DNA from: Anomaloglossus baeobatrachus
Lineage: Eukaryota > Chordata > Amphibia > Anura > Aromobatidae
Length of the DNA: 64,000 nucleotides
Assembly: GCF_048569485.1 (NCBI RefSeq)
Contig: NW_027442067.1
Location: 124,001-188,000, forward strand
Direction: 5' to 3'
A model generated the notes under the pieces. It ran no database searches. It was not told the origin of the DNA and worked only from the letters and a program-made list of their open reading frames with translations. This document shows positions 1-9,570 of this stretch, one piece after another. The number at the start of each line of letters is the position of its first letter. Within the stretch, counting starts at the first letter, position 1. The position numbers and the translations under genes were made by a program.

Positions 1-1831
1 AAGAATTGGCGTCCCATCACCCTTCTGAACGTCGACTACAAGATCCTGGCCAAGACGATGGCAACGAGATTGAAGACTGTTATCGGACGGATCATCCACC
101 CGGACCAGACCTGCGGCATCCCCGGACGTCGCATCGCAGACAGCCTGGCTCTCATGCGGGACACGGTCGAGTACATCAAAGCCCGCCGGGTGCACGCAGC
201 CCTGATCTCGTTGGATCAGGAAAAGGCCTTCGACCGTGTTTCCCATGAGTTCCTGGGCAAAGCTCTGCACAGGTTAGGTTTGGGTAACATGTTTTGCTTG
301 TATGTCCAACTAATGTATTTTGATATTCACAGCTCGGTGTTGGTGAACGGCTGGAAGACTGACCCCTTCCCGGTCCTCTCAGGGGTCAGACAAGGCTGTC
401 CTCTGTCACCTCTTCTTTTTGTTTGTGTTATAGAACTCTTTGCAGAGGCTATCCGGCGGAATGGAGAGATCAGAGGGATCACCGCACCAGGACCAGAACG
501 CTTCGAGGTCAAGTGCTCGCTCTACATGGACGACGTGACCGTCTTCTGCGCGGACCGGCGCTCAGTCGACACCCTCGTCCAGACCTGTGAGACCTTCGGA
601 CGGGCTTCGGGAGCCAAAGTCAACTGCGGGAAGTCGGAAGCCATGCTCTTCGGGGACTGGCAGCCGGCCTCTTCCGCCCCCTTCCCTTTCAGCATCCAGC
701 CGGATTTCATCAAGGTTCTTGGAGTCTGGTTCGGGAAGGAAGGAGCAGCCCTCAAGTCCTGGGAGGAACGCTTGACCAAGATCACCCAACGGATCGGTCT
801 GTGGAGCCTCAGACGCCTCACCTGTGAGGGCAAAGCACTGGTCCTGCGTAACGAGGTACTGCCCGTGCTGCAGTACACGGCCCAGGCCTGGCCCCCCCCT
901 TGCCACCGTGTGCAGGGCCATTACCAGGACGGTGTTTCGTTTTGTCTGGGGATCCAAGATGGACAGAGTAAAGCGGAGCATCATGTACAAGGATCCTCGC
1001 AAGGGTGGGAAGGGCGTACCCGATATCCCCACCCTCCTGCGATCCTCCTTCGTATGTGACTGCGTTCGCCGAACTCTGCGAGTCAAGAGAGGTTCCGCGG
1101 GTGGGTCCATGTCTCGCTTCTTCCTGCTCCCCCTTTGGAGACGGTTAGGCTGGGACAAGTGGGACAGCTCCTTCCCCTACAACTGGACGGCGCCATGGTT
1201 CTACGGAGACGTGGTTCGGTTTGTGAGGGAACACCAACTGGAGGGACTCAAGCCCGATTTGTGGAAGCCAAAGACTATCCACAAACTCATCAGAGCCAAG
1301 GACGAAATGGAGAACATTCCAGGACTTCATCACGACACACTGGAGACTGTTTGGACAAACGTGTCATCGGCTGGATTGACCAACGGGCACAAGGACTTGT
1401 CATGGATGGCGATACAGGGCGGACTGCCCGTCCGGTCATTCATGCACGCCCGGAACCTGTGCAAAACCCGGTACTGCCCAAGGTGCCCCTTCGTGGAGGA
1501 AACATCGCTGCACGCCTTTTGGGACTGCCGTTTCGCACAGCGCCTGTTGGTTGCCCTGGAGGATGACCTGAGGAACTCCGTCCCCAGAGGGAGCCTATCG
1601 TACCATTCCGTACTTTATGGACTCTTCCCTGGGACTCACACCGTTGGAGCCATCCAGGAGGCTTGGCGCCTTATGAACTGCTTTAAGGACGCTATTTGGG
1701 TCGCCAGGAACCGGCTCATCTTGAAGAGGGAGAGGATGTCTATCCAGGATTGCCGCAGGCTGATCCACAGCCTGCTCAGAGACTATTCCATCATGGACAG
1801 TCCGGACGACAGCGCCGAGGAGGAGGTTTAG
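1..1831 (+). pseudogene. Keno ORF2, C-terminal part of copy A, frameshifted
   Basis: The frame begins with KNWRPITLL (RT domain) and includes motif A (DQEKAFDRV), motif B (GVRQGCPLSPLLF) and motif C (YMDD). The run of C after GCCTGG near 891-899 has eight C where copies B and C have seven. This shifts the reading frame by one. The remainder, including the C-terminal CCHC motif (CPRC...H...C), is open in another frame to the TAG at 1829-1831. As given, copy A cannot make full-length ORF2 protein. A one-base length error in a homopolymer is also a common sequencing artefact, so the break is real only if reads support it. Confidence 0.85.
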
Positions 1832-2156
1832 ACCTCTTCCATGCCCCCTCCCTCCTTTTCCCGTTATGTGCGTCCTTCAATAAAGCTTCGGGCCTGTGAT
1901 TTCCCCACCCTATCCCCCTTTTCCCCTACCCCCACCCCCCAATCGCCGGTTCGTCGTTATTTATTGTCTAACTTTTTCTTTCAGCTTGAGTGTTATGGAT
2001 AAGCATAGGAGTGTGATGTATAGTTTAGTGTGTCGTACTCTATGGCTATGTAAGAAGGATTGTATAGTTCTGTGTGTACGGGGCTGCGGCACTGTACACG
2101 GTTTGTTACCTTTTTGTGAGTAGTGCATGATAATAAAGATGCTGTTAAATCAAAAA
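1832..2156 (+). other. Keno 3' UTR, copy A
   Basis: This is non-coding sequence between the ORF2 stop and the insertion point. It carries two AATAAA polyadenylation-type signals (near 1879 and 2132), a pyrimidine-rich stretch around 1900-1945, and the A-rich tail TTAAATCAAAAA. In LINEs of this type the 3' UTR/tail is the part recognised by the reverse transcriptase during target-primed reverse transcription. Confidence 0.75.
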
Positions 2157-2171
2157 ATCTGTTCTTATCAG
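2157..2171 (+). repeat. 15-bp U2 target-site duplication between Keno copies A and B
   Basis: ATCTGTTCTTATCAG corresponds to U2 nt 38-52. It is at once the 3' target-site copy of A and the 5' target-site copy of B. The same 15 bp follow copy B at 7701-7715, where the rest of U2 continues. No U2 nt 1-37 sequence is present between A and B. Confidence 0.9.
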
Positions 2172-2408
2172 AACAAACTGAGCTAGCTACACTTGACGAG
2201 ATACGATCAGGGAGACGAGCTCCGAAGCCCAGCCGAGACCGGAAGAGGGAGATCGGACGGAAGAAGAGCTTGGCAGAAAGAAGCAAGAAGACGAAGGCTC
2301 GGAGAAGACTTGGGGAGACCAGAGGAACTTCGAGGAGGAACACAGCGGGAGAAGACACCCGGAGAAGAATCCAAGATCCAGCTCCGGGAACTCAAGCAGG
2401 AACCAGCC
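2172..2408 (+). other. Keno 5' UTR, copy B
   Basis: This is the leader between the insertion point and the ORF1 ATG. It is purine-rich and has an open frame in phase with ORF1 with no ATG in it. Only a TTG at 2193 would extend ORF1 upstream, which is unlikely as a eukaryotic start. I see no promoter motif, so the U2 promoter upstream of the insertion is a plausible transcription source. Confidence 0.6.
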
Positions 2409-3950
2409 ATGGCAAGCAAGCCAGAGAAGGCAGCCAAGAAGGCTCAGGACCCAGGGACCTCCAGGAAGGCTCATCCAGAGGCTTCTTCGGCCCAAGAGGC
2501 CCCTACCTCCGACGCCAGCCAGCCGGAGGGAGCCCGGACGCCGCCTGAAAAGGCTCCAACCCTGGAGCCTTGGATGCGGCAGACGGTCGCCCTGAAGCTA
2601 AAGGCGGTGGATGGTAGGTTGCCGGACATGTCCAGCGACGTGTTCTGCAAGAAGATGATTCTGGATCAGGGCTTCTCCAGGGCGGAAACCCTGAGTGTCC
2701 AGACCTTCATGACTGGCATTTTTCTGGTAACCTTTGCCACGGTGAATGCCTGCAGGAGATACTGGGAGGCGATGAACGCAGCGATGCCGGACTCCCCTTT
2801 TCATTCTTTTTTAGGATCCTGTCCTATACAGAGGGATGAGAAGAGGATCACGGTCTCCATGCGGAACCCGCACACCCCAGGAAGAGACATCTCCACGTTC
2901 CTGGGACGTCTCTGCACAGTGGTGAGGGAGCCATCCCACATCCTTAACGGCAACGGATTCTGGACGGGTAAGTGGTCAGTAACCGTTCGACTCTACAGGG
3001 AACCAGCATCCGAGGATGGTCTCCAGCACCTGCCCCCGACATTCTCTCTGGGAAACTCCTTTGGTCTCATCTACTACCCGGACATGCCACACAACTGCAG
3101 GAAATGTGGCGGGAAAGGGCATTCGATGAAGACCTGCAAGGAGGACGCCTGCAGGGTTTGCCGGGTGACGGGACACAGCTCCAAGGACTGCCCAAAGAAG
3201 AAGACTTGCAACCTATGTGGACAGGCGGACCACCTTTACAAGGACTGCCCACAGCGGGAGAAATCCTGGGCAAGGGTTGCCGCGGTGACCCAGTATCGGG
3301 TAGTCACAGCTTCGTCGACCAAGGCAGCTACGACCAAGGCCACAGAGGCCAAGGACAAGGCGGCCAAGAACCCGGCGACCGTGGCTCCAGCCGATGCCCC
3401 AGCAGCCACGGAGTCCAGGAAAAAGGGTAAGAAAACTGTTGCCCCCTCCCTGGTCCCCCCCCCTGTCACCCCTGTCCAAACCCCTCCCCCCCCGGCCAAC
3501 CCTACTGAGGATTCCACTACCTCCACCTCATTCCCCTACTCCTCAGTTGGTCTCCTCACCCCCCCCCCAAAGCCCACTCTCCTTCCCCAGACCATGAGAG
3601 CAGAGGACCTCAGCACTCTTGCACTTTTCACCGAGGAGGATTTTCCAGCTCTTGTCTCCTCAGGTACAGGCCAAAGGAAAAGGAAGGTGGAAGATAGTCC
3701 TGTCGCAGAACCTTCCAAGCTGTTCATTGTGGATCCCAATCCACCCCAGGAAGAGGAGGATGGCCTCCTCCCAGAACCGGACGTGTTGGAGCAGATGGTG
3801 GAGTCCCTTGTGGCCGAAGAAGAAATGGAGGAGTCGGAAGCCACTGAGGCACCATCCCTGCTCGATCAGCTAGAAGAAGAGGGTCTGCTGGAGATACCCT
3901 TACCAGCAGGTGCCAAAGAGGAAGAACCGCCCGACCGGAGTGGTAACTAA
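2409..3950 (+). CDS. Keno ORF1 protein, copy B (zinc-knuckle nucleic-acid-binding protein)
   Basis: This 513-residue protein would coat the retrotransposon RNA to form the ribonucleoprotein used in retrotransposition. The ATG at 2409 lies in a strong Kozak context (CAGCCATGG). Residues 1-55 are Lys/Pro/Ala-rich and probably disordered. Residues about 60-225 form a globular part that looks RRM-like (MTGIFLVTFATVNACRRYW near 101-119). Three CCHC knuckles follow: C230/C233/H238/C243, C248/C251/H256/C261 and C267/C270/H275/C280. After that come a long Ala/Lys/Pro/Thr-rich region (about 290-410, with polyproline runs) and an acidic C-terminus with many Glu. It ends 35 bp before ORF2, so ORF2 translation probably depends on re-initiation or a similar mechanism. 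The knuckles are certain; the RRM-like reading is an inference. Confidence 0.88.
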   Translation: MASKPEKAAKKAQDPGTSRKAHPEASSAQEAPTSDASQPEGARTPPEKAPTLEPWMRQTVALKLKAVDGRLPDMSSDVFCKKMILDQGFSRAETLSVQTFMTGIFLVTFATVNACRRYWEAMNAAMPDSPFHSFLGSCPIQRDEKRITVSMRNPHTPGRDISTFLGRLCTVVREPSHILNGNGFWTGKWSVTVRLYREPASEDGLQHLPPTFSLGNSFGLIYYPDMPHNCRKCGGKGHSMKTCKEDACRVCRVTGHSSKDCPKKKTCNLCGQADHLYKDCPQREKSWARVAAVTQYRVVTASSTKAATTKATEAKDKAAKNPATVAPADAPAATESRKKGKKTVAPSLVPPPVTPVQTPPPPANPTEDSTTSTSFPYSSVGLLTPPPKPTLLPQTMRAEDLSTLALFTEEDFPALVSSGTGQRKRKVEDSPVAEPSKLFIVDPNPPQEEEDGLLPEPDVLEQMVESLVAEEEMEESEATEAPSLLDQLEEEGLLEIPLPAGAKEEEPPDRSGN

Positions 3951-3985
3951 GGCACACCGCCTGCGCTAACTTTCTCTTTCCTCCA

Positions 3986-6900
3986 ATGACTGCTAACATT
4001 AACACCTTTTCCATTAATGTTAGGAGCATCAGAGACAAGTTCCGACGTCAGACAATTTTTGCGTTCCTTAACACTCAGTCTAGTGATGTATTTTTCCTGC
4101 AGGAATGCTCCCTTCCCTCCTCTAGGTCCTTCAACCATCTGGCCAGGGAGTGGACCCATGGCCCATCCTACTGGTCCGGCGGAGGCGACTGTAGGTCCGC
4201 GGGGGTTGCCGTGCTGATCAGGGGAAGCGCCTTCACATTGGACTCTGTTCAGGAAATCGTCTGCGGCAGGTTACTGCTCGTGGATGGCACCTGGGCGGGA
4301 GAACCTGTCAGGTTCATCAATGTGTACGCTTCTCCTGTGAAGAGCGATCGACTGGAGCTCCTCCAAGCCCTGCGCCCTCAGCTCGCTACCGCCAGGACGG
4401 TAGTGATGGCCGGGGATTTCAACTGCCCGATTGAGGAGGATGGACGCAGTTCTGGAACGGCTGCCAAGTTGGACGTCACATCCAAACTGCTCATTGAGAT
4501 GGTGACCGAAGCCTCTCTTGTGGACGTTGTTGGCTCCATCGGACACGGATCCGTGAACTATTCATGGTGCCGATCCGATGGCTCGCTGCGTTCCAGGATT
4601 GACTTTGTGTTTACCTCTCGGGCGGTTGGGCGGAGTGGGCACTCGATGGTCCCCTGCTTCTTCTCTGACCACAGAGCCATTCACTTTCAAGGTGTGCTGG
4701 GCCATGGCTTCCCCATTGGCCCGGGCTCCTGGAAGCTGAACTGCTCTCTGCTGGAAAAGGGTGAGATTCTGGAGGAGCTTAGAGCTGCCTACTCCACGTG
4801 GCGGGCCTACAAGGCGGGCTTCCAGTCTGTTTCTGACTGGTGGGAATACGTTAAACTCGAGTTCCGTTTCTTCTTTCAGGCAAAGAGTCAACAACAGGCG
4901 GGTCTGAAGAGGAGGGACTTCAGGAGACTCCAGCGTGAGCTGCGTTCCCTGCAGGACCTTCTTCGATGCGGCTGGGACGTGAGAGAGGAGCTGGAGGAGA
5001 CTAAGAGGAGCCTGAAAAGGCACTTCGAGGAGGAGTCCGAGCGAATTGTCTTCCGTTCCAAAGTGGAGAACCTGGAGAAGGGTGAGAAATGTAACTCGTT
5101 CTTTTTCAGGAAACTCCACGCCGGTCACACGCCCATGAATGAACTACGAGACGAGAGTGGCAGCATGCGACGCGGGAAAGAGAACGTGATGAAGGTCGTC
5201 AGCGACTTCTACAGCGAACTCTACGCCCGCAAGACTACTGACCCCGAGGCCGCCGATAAGTTCCTGTCAGGTATCACTAACCATCTTGACCCTGCAGACG
5301 CGGCGGCCATGGATGTTCCTCTGACGGTGGACGAGCTGCTCTCGGCCGCCAAATCCTTTAGTTCTGGCAGGACACCGGGCAGTGACGGCCTCCCAGCAGA
5401 GCTCTATGTAGCGCTGGGAGACCTAATCTGTCCGGACCTGTTAGGGCTGTATGAGGAGATGGTGGTGGAGGGCAGAATGCCTCCATCTCTGAGGGAAGGA
5501 ATGGTCACGATCCTGTACAAGCGTAAAGGAGAGAGGTGCGACCTGAAGAATTGGCGTCCCATCACCCTTCTGAACGTCGACTACAAGATCCTGGCCAAGA
5601 CGATGGCAACGAGATTGAAGACTGTTATCGGACGGATCATCCACCCGGATCAGACCTGCGGCATCCCCGGACGTCGCATCGCAGACAGCCTGGCTCTCAT
5701 GCGGGACACGGTCGAGTACATCAAAGCCCGCCGGGTGCACGCAGCCCTGATCTCTTTGGATCAGGAAAAGGCCTTCGACCGTGTTTCCCATGAGTTCCTG
5801 GGCAAAGCTCTGCACAGGTTAGGTTTGGGTAACATGTTTTGCTTGTATGTCCAACTAATGTATTTTGATATTCACAGCTCGGTGTTGGTAAACGGCTGGA
5901 AGACTGACCCCTTCCCGGTCCTCTCAGGGGTCAGACAAGGCTGTCCTCTGTCACCTCTTCTTTTTGTTTGTGTTATAGAACTCTTTGCAGAGGCTATCCG
6001 GCGGAATGGAGAGATCAGAGGGATCACCGCACCAGGACCAGAACGCTTCGAGGTCAAGTGCTCGCTCTACATGGACGACGTGACCGTCTTCTGCGCGGAC
6101 CGGCGCTCAGTCGACACCCTCGTCCAGACCTGTGAGACCTTCGGACGGGCTTCGGGAGCCAAAGTCAACTGCGGGAAGTCGGAAGCCATGCTCTTCGGGG
6201 ACTGGCAGCCGGCCTCTTCCGCCCCCTTCCCTTTCAGCATCCAGCCGGATTTCATCAAGGTTCTTGGAGTCTGGTTCGGGAAGGAAGGAGCAGCCCTCAA
6301 GTCCTGGGAGGAACGCTTGACCAAGATCACCCAACGGATCGGTCTGTGGAGCCTCAGACGCCTCACCTGTGAGGGCAAAGCACTGGTCCTGCGTAACGAG
6401 GTACTGCCCGTGCTGCAGTACACGGCCCAGGCCTGGCCCCCCCTTGCCACCGTGTGCAGGGCCATTACCAGGACGGTGTTTCGTTTTGTCTGGGGATCCA
6501 AGATGGACAGAGTAAAGCGGAGCATCATGTACAAGGATCCTCGCAAGGGTGGGAAGGGCGTACCCGATATCCCCACCCTCCTGCGATCCTCCTTCGTATG
6601 TGACTGCGTTCGCCGAACTCTGCGAGTCAAGAGAGGTTCCGCGGGTGGGTCCATGTCTCGCTTCTTCCTGCTCCCCCTTTGGAGACGGTTAGGCTGGGAC
6701 AAGTGGGACAGCTCCTTCCCCTACAACTGGACGGCGCCATGGTTCTACGGAGACGTGGTTCGGTTTGTGAGGGAACACCAACTGGAGGGACTCAAGCCTG
6801 ATTTGTGGAAGCCAAAGACTATCCACAAACTCATCAGAGCCAAGGACGAAATGGAGAACATTCCAGGACTTCATCACGACACACTGGAGACTGTTTGGAC

Positions 6901-7375
6901 AAACGTGTCATCGGCTGGATTGACCAACGGGCACAAGGACTTGTCATGGATGGCGATACAGGGCGGACTGCCCGTCCGGTCATTCATGCACGCCCGGAAC
7001 CTGTGCAAAACCCGGTACTGCCCAAGGTGCCCCTTCGTGGAGGAAACATCGCTGCACGCCTTTTGGGACTGCCGTTTCGCACAGCGCCTGTTGGTTGCCC
7101 TGGAGGATGACCTGAGGAACTCCGTCCCCAGAGGGAGCCTATCGTACCATTCCGTACTTTATGGACTCTTCCCTGGGACTCACACCGTTGGAGCCATCCA
7201 GGAGGCTTGGCGCCTTATGAACTGCTTTAAGGACGCTATTTGGGTCGCCAGGAACCGGCTCATCTTGAAGAGGGAGAGGATGTCTATCCAGGATTGCCGC
7301 AGGCTGATCCACAGCCTGCTCAGAGACTATTCCATCATGGACAGTCCGGACGACAGCGCCGAGGAGGAGGTTTAG
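3986..7375 (+). CDS. Keno ORF2 polyprotein, copy B (APE endonuclease + reverse transcriptase)
   Basis: This 1129-residue enzyme nicks the U2 gene and copies the element RNA at the nick. The N-terminal APE-type endonuclease (about 1-235) shows N11, E40 (LQE), D144/N146 (GDFN), D206 (RIDF) and S227-D228-H229. A charged helical linker (about 290-380) follows. The reverse transcriptase (about 430-740) has NWRPITLL, motif A with D592 (DQEKAFDRV), motif B GVRQGCPLSPLLF and motif C Y695-M-D-D698. A C-terminal CCHC motif (C1012, C1015, H1024, C1029) is typical of Tx1/L1-group ORF2. All catalytic residues checked are present and the frame is intact. Compared with copy C I see four amino-acid differences. 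Motif C is YMDD, where most LINEs have F/YADD. Confidence 0.93.
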   Translation: MTANINTFSINVRSIRDKFRRQTIFAFLNTQSSDVFFLQECSLPSSRSFNHLAREWTHGPSYWSGGGDCRSAGVAVLIRGSAFTLDSVQEIVCGRLLLVDGTWAGEPVRFINVYASPVKSDRLELLQALRPQLATARTVVMAGDFNCPIEEDGRSSGTAAKLDVTSKLLIEMVTEASLVDVVGSIGHGSVNYSWCRSDGSLRSRIDFVFTSRAVGRSGHSMVPCFFSDHRAIHFQGVLGHGFPIGPGSWKLNCSLLEKGEILEELRAAYSTWRAYKAGFQSVSDWWEYVKLEFRFFFQAKSQQQAGLKRRDFRRLQRELRSLQDLLRCGWDVREELEETKRSLKRHFEEESERIVFRSKVENLEKGEKCNSFFFRKLHAGHTPMNELRDESGSMRRGKENVMKVVSDFYSELYARKTTDPEAADKFLSGITNHLDPADAAAMDVPLTVDELLSAAKSFSSGRTPGSDGLPAELYVALGDLICPDLLGLYEEMVVEGRMPPSLREGMVTILYKRKGERCDLKNWRPITLLNVDYKILAKTMATRLKTVIGRIIHPDQTCGIPGRRIADSLALMRDTVEYIKARRVHAALISLDQEKAFDRVSHEFLGKALHRLGLGNMFCLYVQLMYFDIHSSVLVNGWKTDPFPVLSGVRQGCPLSPLLFVCVIELFAEAIRRNGEIRGITAPGPERFEVKCSLYMDDVTVFCADRRSVDTLVQTCETFGRASGAKVNCGKSEAMLFGDWQPASSAPFPFSIQPDFIKVLGVWFGKEGAALKSWEERLTKITQRIGLWSLRRLTCEGKALVLRNEVLPVLQYTAQAWPPLATVCRAITRTVFRFVWGSKMDRVKRSIMYKDPRKGGKGVPDIPTLLRSSFVCDCVRRTLRVKRGSAGGSMSRFFLLPLWRRLGWDKWDSSFPYNWTAPWFYGDVVRFVREHQLEGLKPDLWKPKTIHKLIRAKDEMENIPGLHHDTLETVWTNVSSAGLTNGHKDLSWMAIQGGLPVRSFMHARNLCKTRYCPRCPFVEETSLHAFWDCRFAQRLLVALEDDLRNSVPRGSLSYHSVLYGLFPGTHTVGAIQEAWRLMNCFKDAIWVARNRLILKRERMSIQDCRRLIHSLLRDYSIMDSPDDSAEEEV

Positions 7376-7700
7376 ACCTCTTCCATGCCCCCTCCCTCCT
7401 TTTCCCGTTATGTGCGTCTTTCAATAAAGCTTCGGGCCTGTGATTTCCCCACCCTATCCCCCTTTTCCCCTACCCCCATCCCCCAATCGCCGGTTCGTCG
7501 TTATTTATTGTCTAACTTTTTCTTTCAGCTTGAGTGTTATGGATAAGCATAGGAGCGTGATGTATAGTTTAGTGCGTCGTACTCTATGGCTATGTAAGAA
7601 GGATTGTATATTTCTGTGTGTACGGGGCTGCGGCACTGTACACGGTTTGTTACCTTTTTGTGAGTAGTGCATGATAATAAAGATGCTGTTAAATCAAAAA
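7376..7700 (+). other. Keno 3' UTR, copy B
   Basis: This runs from the ORF2 stop to the U2 junction. AATAAA lies at 7423-7428 and 7676-7681, the latter about 20 bp before the end. The last bases are TTAAATCAAAAA, joined to U2 nt 38. The same terminal TTAAATCAAA ends the N elements. Confidence 0.75.
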
Positions 7701-7850
7701 ATCTGTTCTTATCAGTTTAATATCTGATACGTCCCCTATCTGGGGACCATATATTAAATGGATTTTTAGAACAGGGAGATGGAAAAAGAGCTTGCTCTGT
7801 CCACTCCACGCATTGACCTGGTATTGCAGTACCTCCAGGAACGGTGCACC
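7701..7850 (+). pseudogene. RNU2: U2 3' fragment (nt 38-187) after Keno A/B
   Basis: This is the 3' part of the U2 gene interrupted by the Keno A-B tandem. It keeps the stem-loop II region, Sm site, stem-loops III/IV and the 3' box, but lacks nt 1-37 with stem-loop I and most of GTAGTA. The matching 5' part would lie left of the window. The spacer 7851-9241 (1,391 bp) is the standard one. Confidence 0.95.
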
Positions 7851-9241
7851 CCTTCTTAACCCAGTTTCCAAAAGCAGAACTCAATTCACCTGATTCATAT
7901 TAGCCCGATTTAATGAATTGGAAGAAAGCATACGTCTTCATATGCACCTCAATTTGGCCCATTCACTTTTCACACTTCCTCCTTTTGTTTTTTATCTTTC
8001 ACACTTTTGACTTTCTTTATTCATCCAAATAGCAAACTCATCACCACTCAACCTGACCAACTCGGCTATGTCCCCGTGCTGCAGTTCTCTGTCTTATCTA
8101 GATCATTTGCAATTGAATGGAATAGATCCCTTTTGGACAAAGTGGATTCACCTGCTGCTGCAGTGACCACAGGTGTGATAACATCTAGAATTGGCATCTG
8201 GTGCGATCTCTCCGCTTCCACTCCAAAGAAAGTTACCTGTTTATTCCTATCATGCATTGGTTTTTGGGGTTTTCTTTGAGTAATGATGATCTCTTTAGTA
8301 GTCTGTTGGCGCCCTCTCCTGGAGGAATAGTTTGCTTGCTCTTGGACATTCTAAAAGAGAGGTCATGATAGACATTGAGCTTCTGAGCTCAATTGGGGAC
8401 AGTCATGGGTGATGAATGTTTGCAACCTACTGCGAAGCCTCATACCGCAATATAAGGAACGTCAAATACTAAGAAAGGGCGGCCTATGAAAGAATTACTA
8501 CTTTCAATAAGTACACTTAAACGGCTAATTGGGAATAGAAAAACTGTAAAAAGCCCTCTGAGAAAGCCCCCCTCTAACCTTTGATAGTAAGCTTTTCTGT
8601 AGTCTGCCTGTTGATGTATTTTCCGTTTGAACTGTGCACAACATGAAGAGACGGAACACTGGCGGCTTGTCACAATGCCCCCCGATGACATCACAATAGC
8701 GCTGCTGCCTAGAAAACAAGCTGCGCAGAAGAAGTTGTTCTTTGGGTGGGAGGGTGGGCTAGTGGAAGGAGGGGGCAATCTCTTTTTTTCCCGGGTGGTA
8801 GGGGGATGACAGGAGAAGGGAAGCGGGTGGTGAGAAAGGTACAGAGGGCAGGGTTTGGGGGCTGGGAAGGAAAGGGAAAAGATTAGGGTTTGGGGATGAT
8901 GAAAGGGCTTTCTACGGGTAAGGATGGCAAAGGGTGGCAGTGACGGAAAGTCAGGCAACCTGTCCTGTCCGTCTTTTTGTATCGTGAATTGGAAAGACTG
9001 CAAGGGGGAGGGGAGTTGCTTGCGCCCTAAAGGAGGAGTTATTCAGATTCATTGCAGTGGGCGGCGGCTGCAAAACGCACCATTCTTCTTGTTTTGGCTC
9101 TGCAAAGCAGCCTTTTCAAGGGTTGGCTTGGGTGACAAAATGTCTTGTGTAGGCGTGGGTTTGTCTCCCTCTCGCTCTCTCTCCCTAAGATGTGTCCGGC
9201 ATAGGCCAGGGTGCCACTCGAGGCCCAAACCAATTCTGGTT

Positions 9242-9284
9242 ATCGCTTCTCGGCCTTTTGGCTAAGATCAAGTGTAGTATCTGT
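9242..9284 (+). pseudogene. RNU2: U2 5' fragment (nt 1-43) before N1
   Basis: This contains the U2 start, stem-loop I and GTAGTA, with promoter upstream intact. The last six bases (ATCTGT, 9279-9284, nt 38-43) are repeated at 10095-10100 on the other side of N1, so they form a short 6-bp target-site duplication. Confidence 0.95.
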
Positions 9285-9545
9285 GAGGCTCGGCAGATGC
9301 AATGCACACTGGAAGGTTGCGCTTGCTAGTACTCTTGATGTATAGTATATTCATCTAGAGGAAAACATGGCCCTACCAGGATCGAGGCTATTAGACTGAG
9401 TAAGTGTGGGGGCTATGGTGCAATGTGCCCCAGGACTGACGACCCTGGAGTGAGTCTGAGCTTGCTGGCTTGGGACCCCGGCGAGCCTTGGGCTCTGTAG
9501 CACACCGTACCTTGCCCTTTCATACTTTCTGAGCATATTGCTCTA

Positions 9546-9565
9546 TCCCGGCCTTCTGGCTAGGA
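9546..9565 (+). other. U2 stem-loop I-like hairpin inside N1
   Basis: TCCCGGCCTTCTGGCTAGGA matches U2 nt 7-26 at 17 of 20 positions. The three differences are one loop base (nt 17) and the pair U9-A24 changed to C-G. Pairing is kept, including the G-U pair and the C x A mismatch of U2. The matching segments recur in N2 (13518-13537), N3 (15912-15931) and N4. The core GGCCTTCTGGCT occurs a second time in N1 at 9948-9959 with weaker flanking pairing. Confidence 0.55.
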
Positions 9566-9570
9566 AGGGA

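Larger units (their letters stand above)
1..2156 (+). mobile_element. Keno-like U2-specific LINE, copy A (3' part, cut by window start)
   Basis: This is the 3' end of a non-LTR retrotransposon of the Tx1/L1 group, nearly identical to copies B and C. It starts inside the reverse transcriptase domain, equivalent to ORF2 residue 521 of 1129, and runs through the 3' UTR to the tail TTAAATCAAAAA. It is followed directly by a 15-bp U2 fragment and then the 5' end of copy B. Silent and UTR differences (for example a run of C in the 3' UTR near 1930, and GGACCAGACC at 109-118 where B and C have GGATCAGACC) set it apart from B and C, which are closer to each other. Its 5' end lies outside the window. 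Confidence 0.9.
2172..7700 (+). mobile_element. Keno-like U2-specific LINE, copy B, full length (5,529 bp)
   Basis: This is a complete element: 5' UTR 2172-2408, ORF1 2409-3950, 35-bp gap, ORF2 3986-7375, and 3' UTR 7376-7700 with two AATAAA signals (7423-7428 and 7676-7681), ending TTAAATCAAAAA. It is flanked by 15-bp duplications of U2 nt 38-52. Its 5' end (AACAAACTGAG) is the same as that of copy C, so it is not 5'-truncated. Known: Keno LINEs of the Tx1 group insert into U2 snRNA genes. Inferred: the name Keno rests on target, domain layout and group, not on a database match. Both frames are open, so it may be active. Confidence 0.9.

Noticed and set aside
2193-2408. A 72-codon N-terminal extension of Keno ORF1
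   Set aside because: It would need a TTG start. The ATG at 2409 is in a strong Kozak context, and copy C has the same arrangement.
8440-9003. A 187-codon minus-strand open frame and 60-113-codon frames recurring in every spacer
   Set aside because: They repeat because the spacer repeats. I see no recognisable domain or good start context, composition follows the local purine/pyrimidine skew, and one unit with a single-base insertion (near 19165) breaks the long frame without other change.
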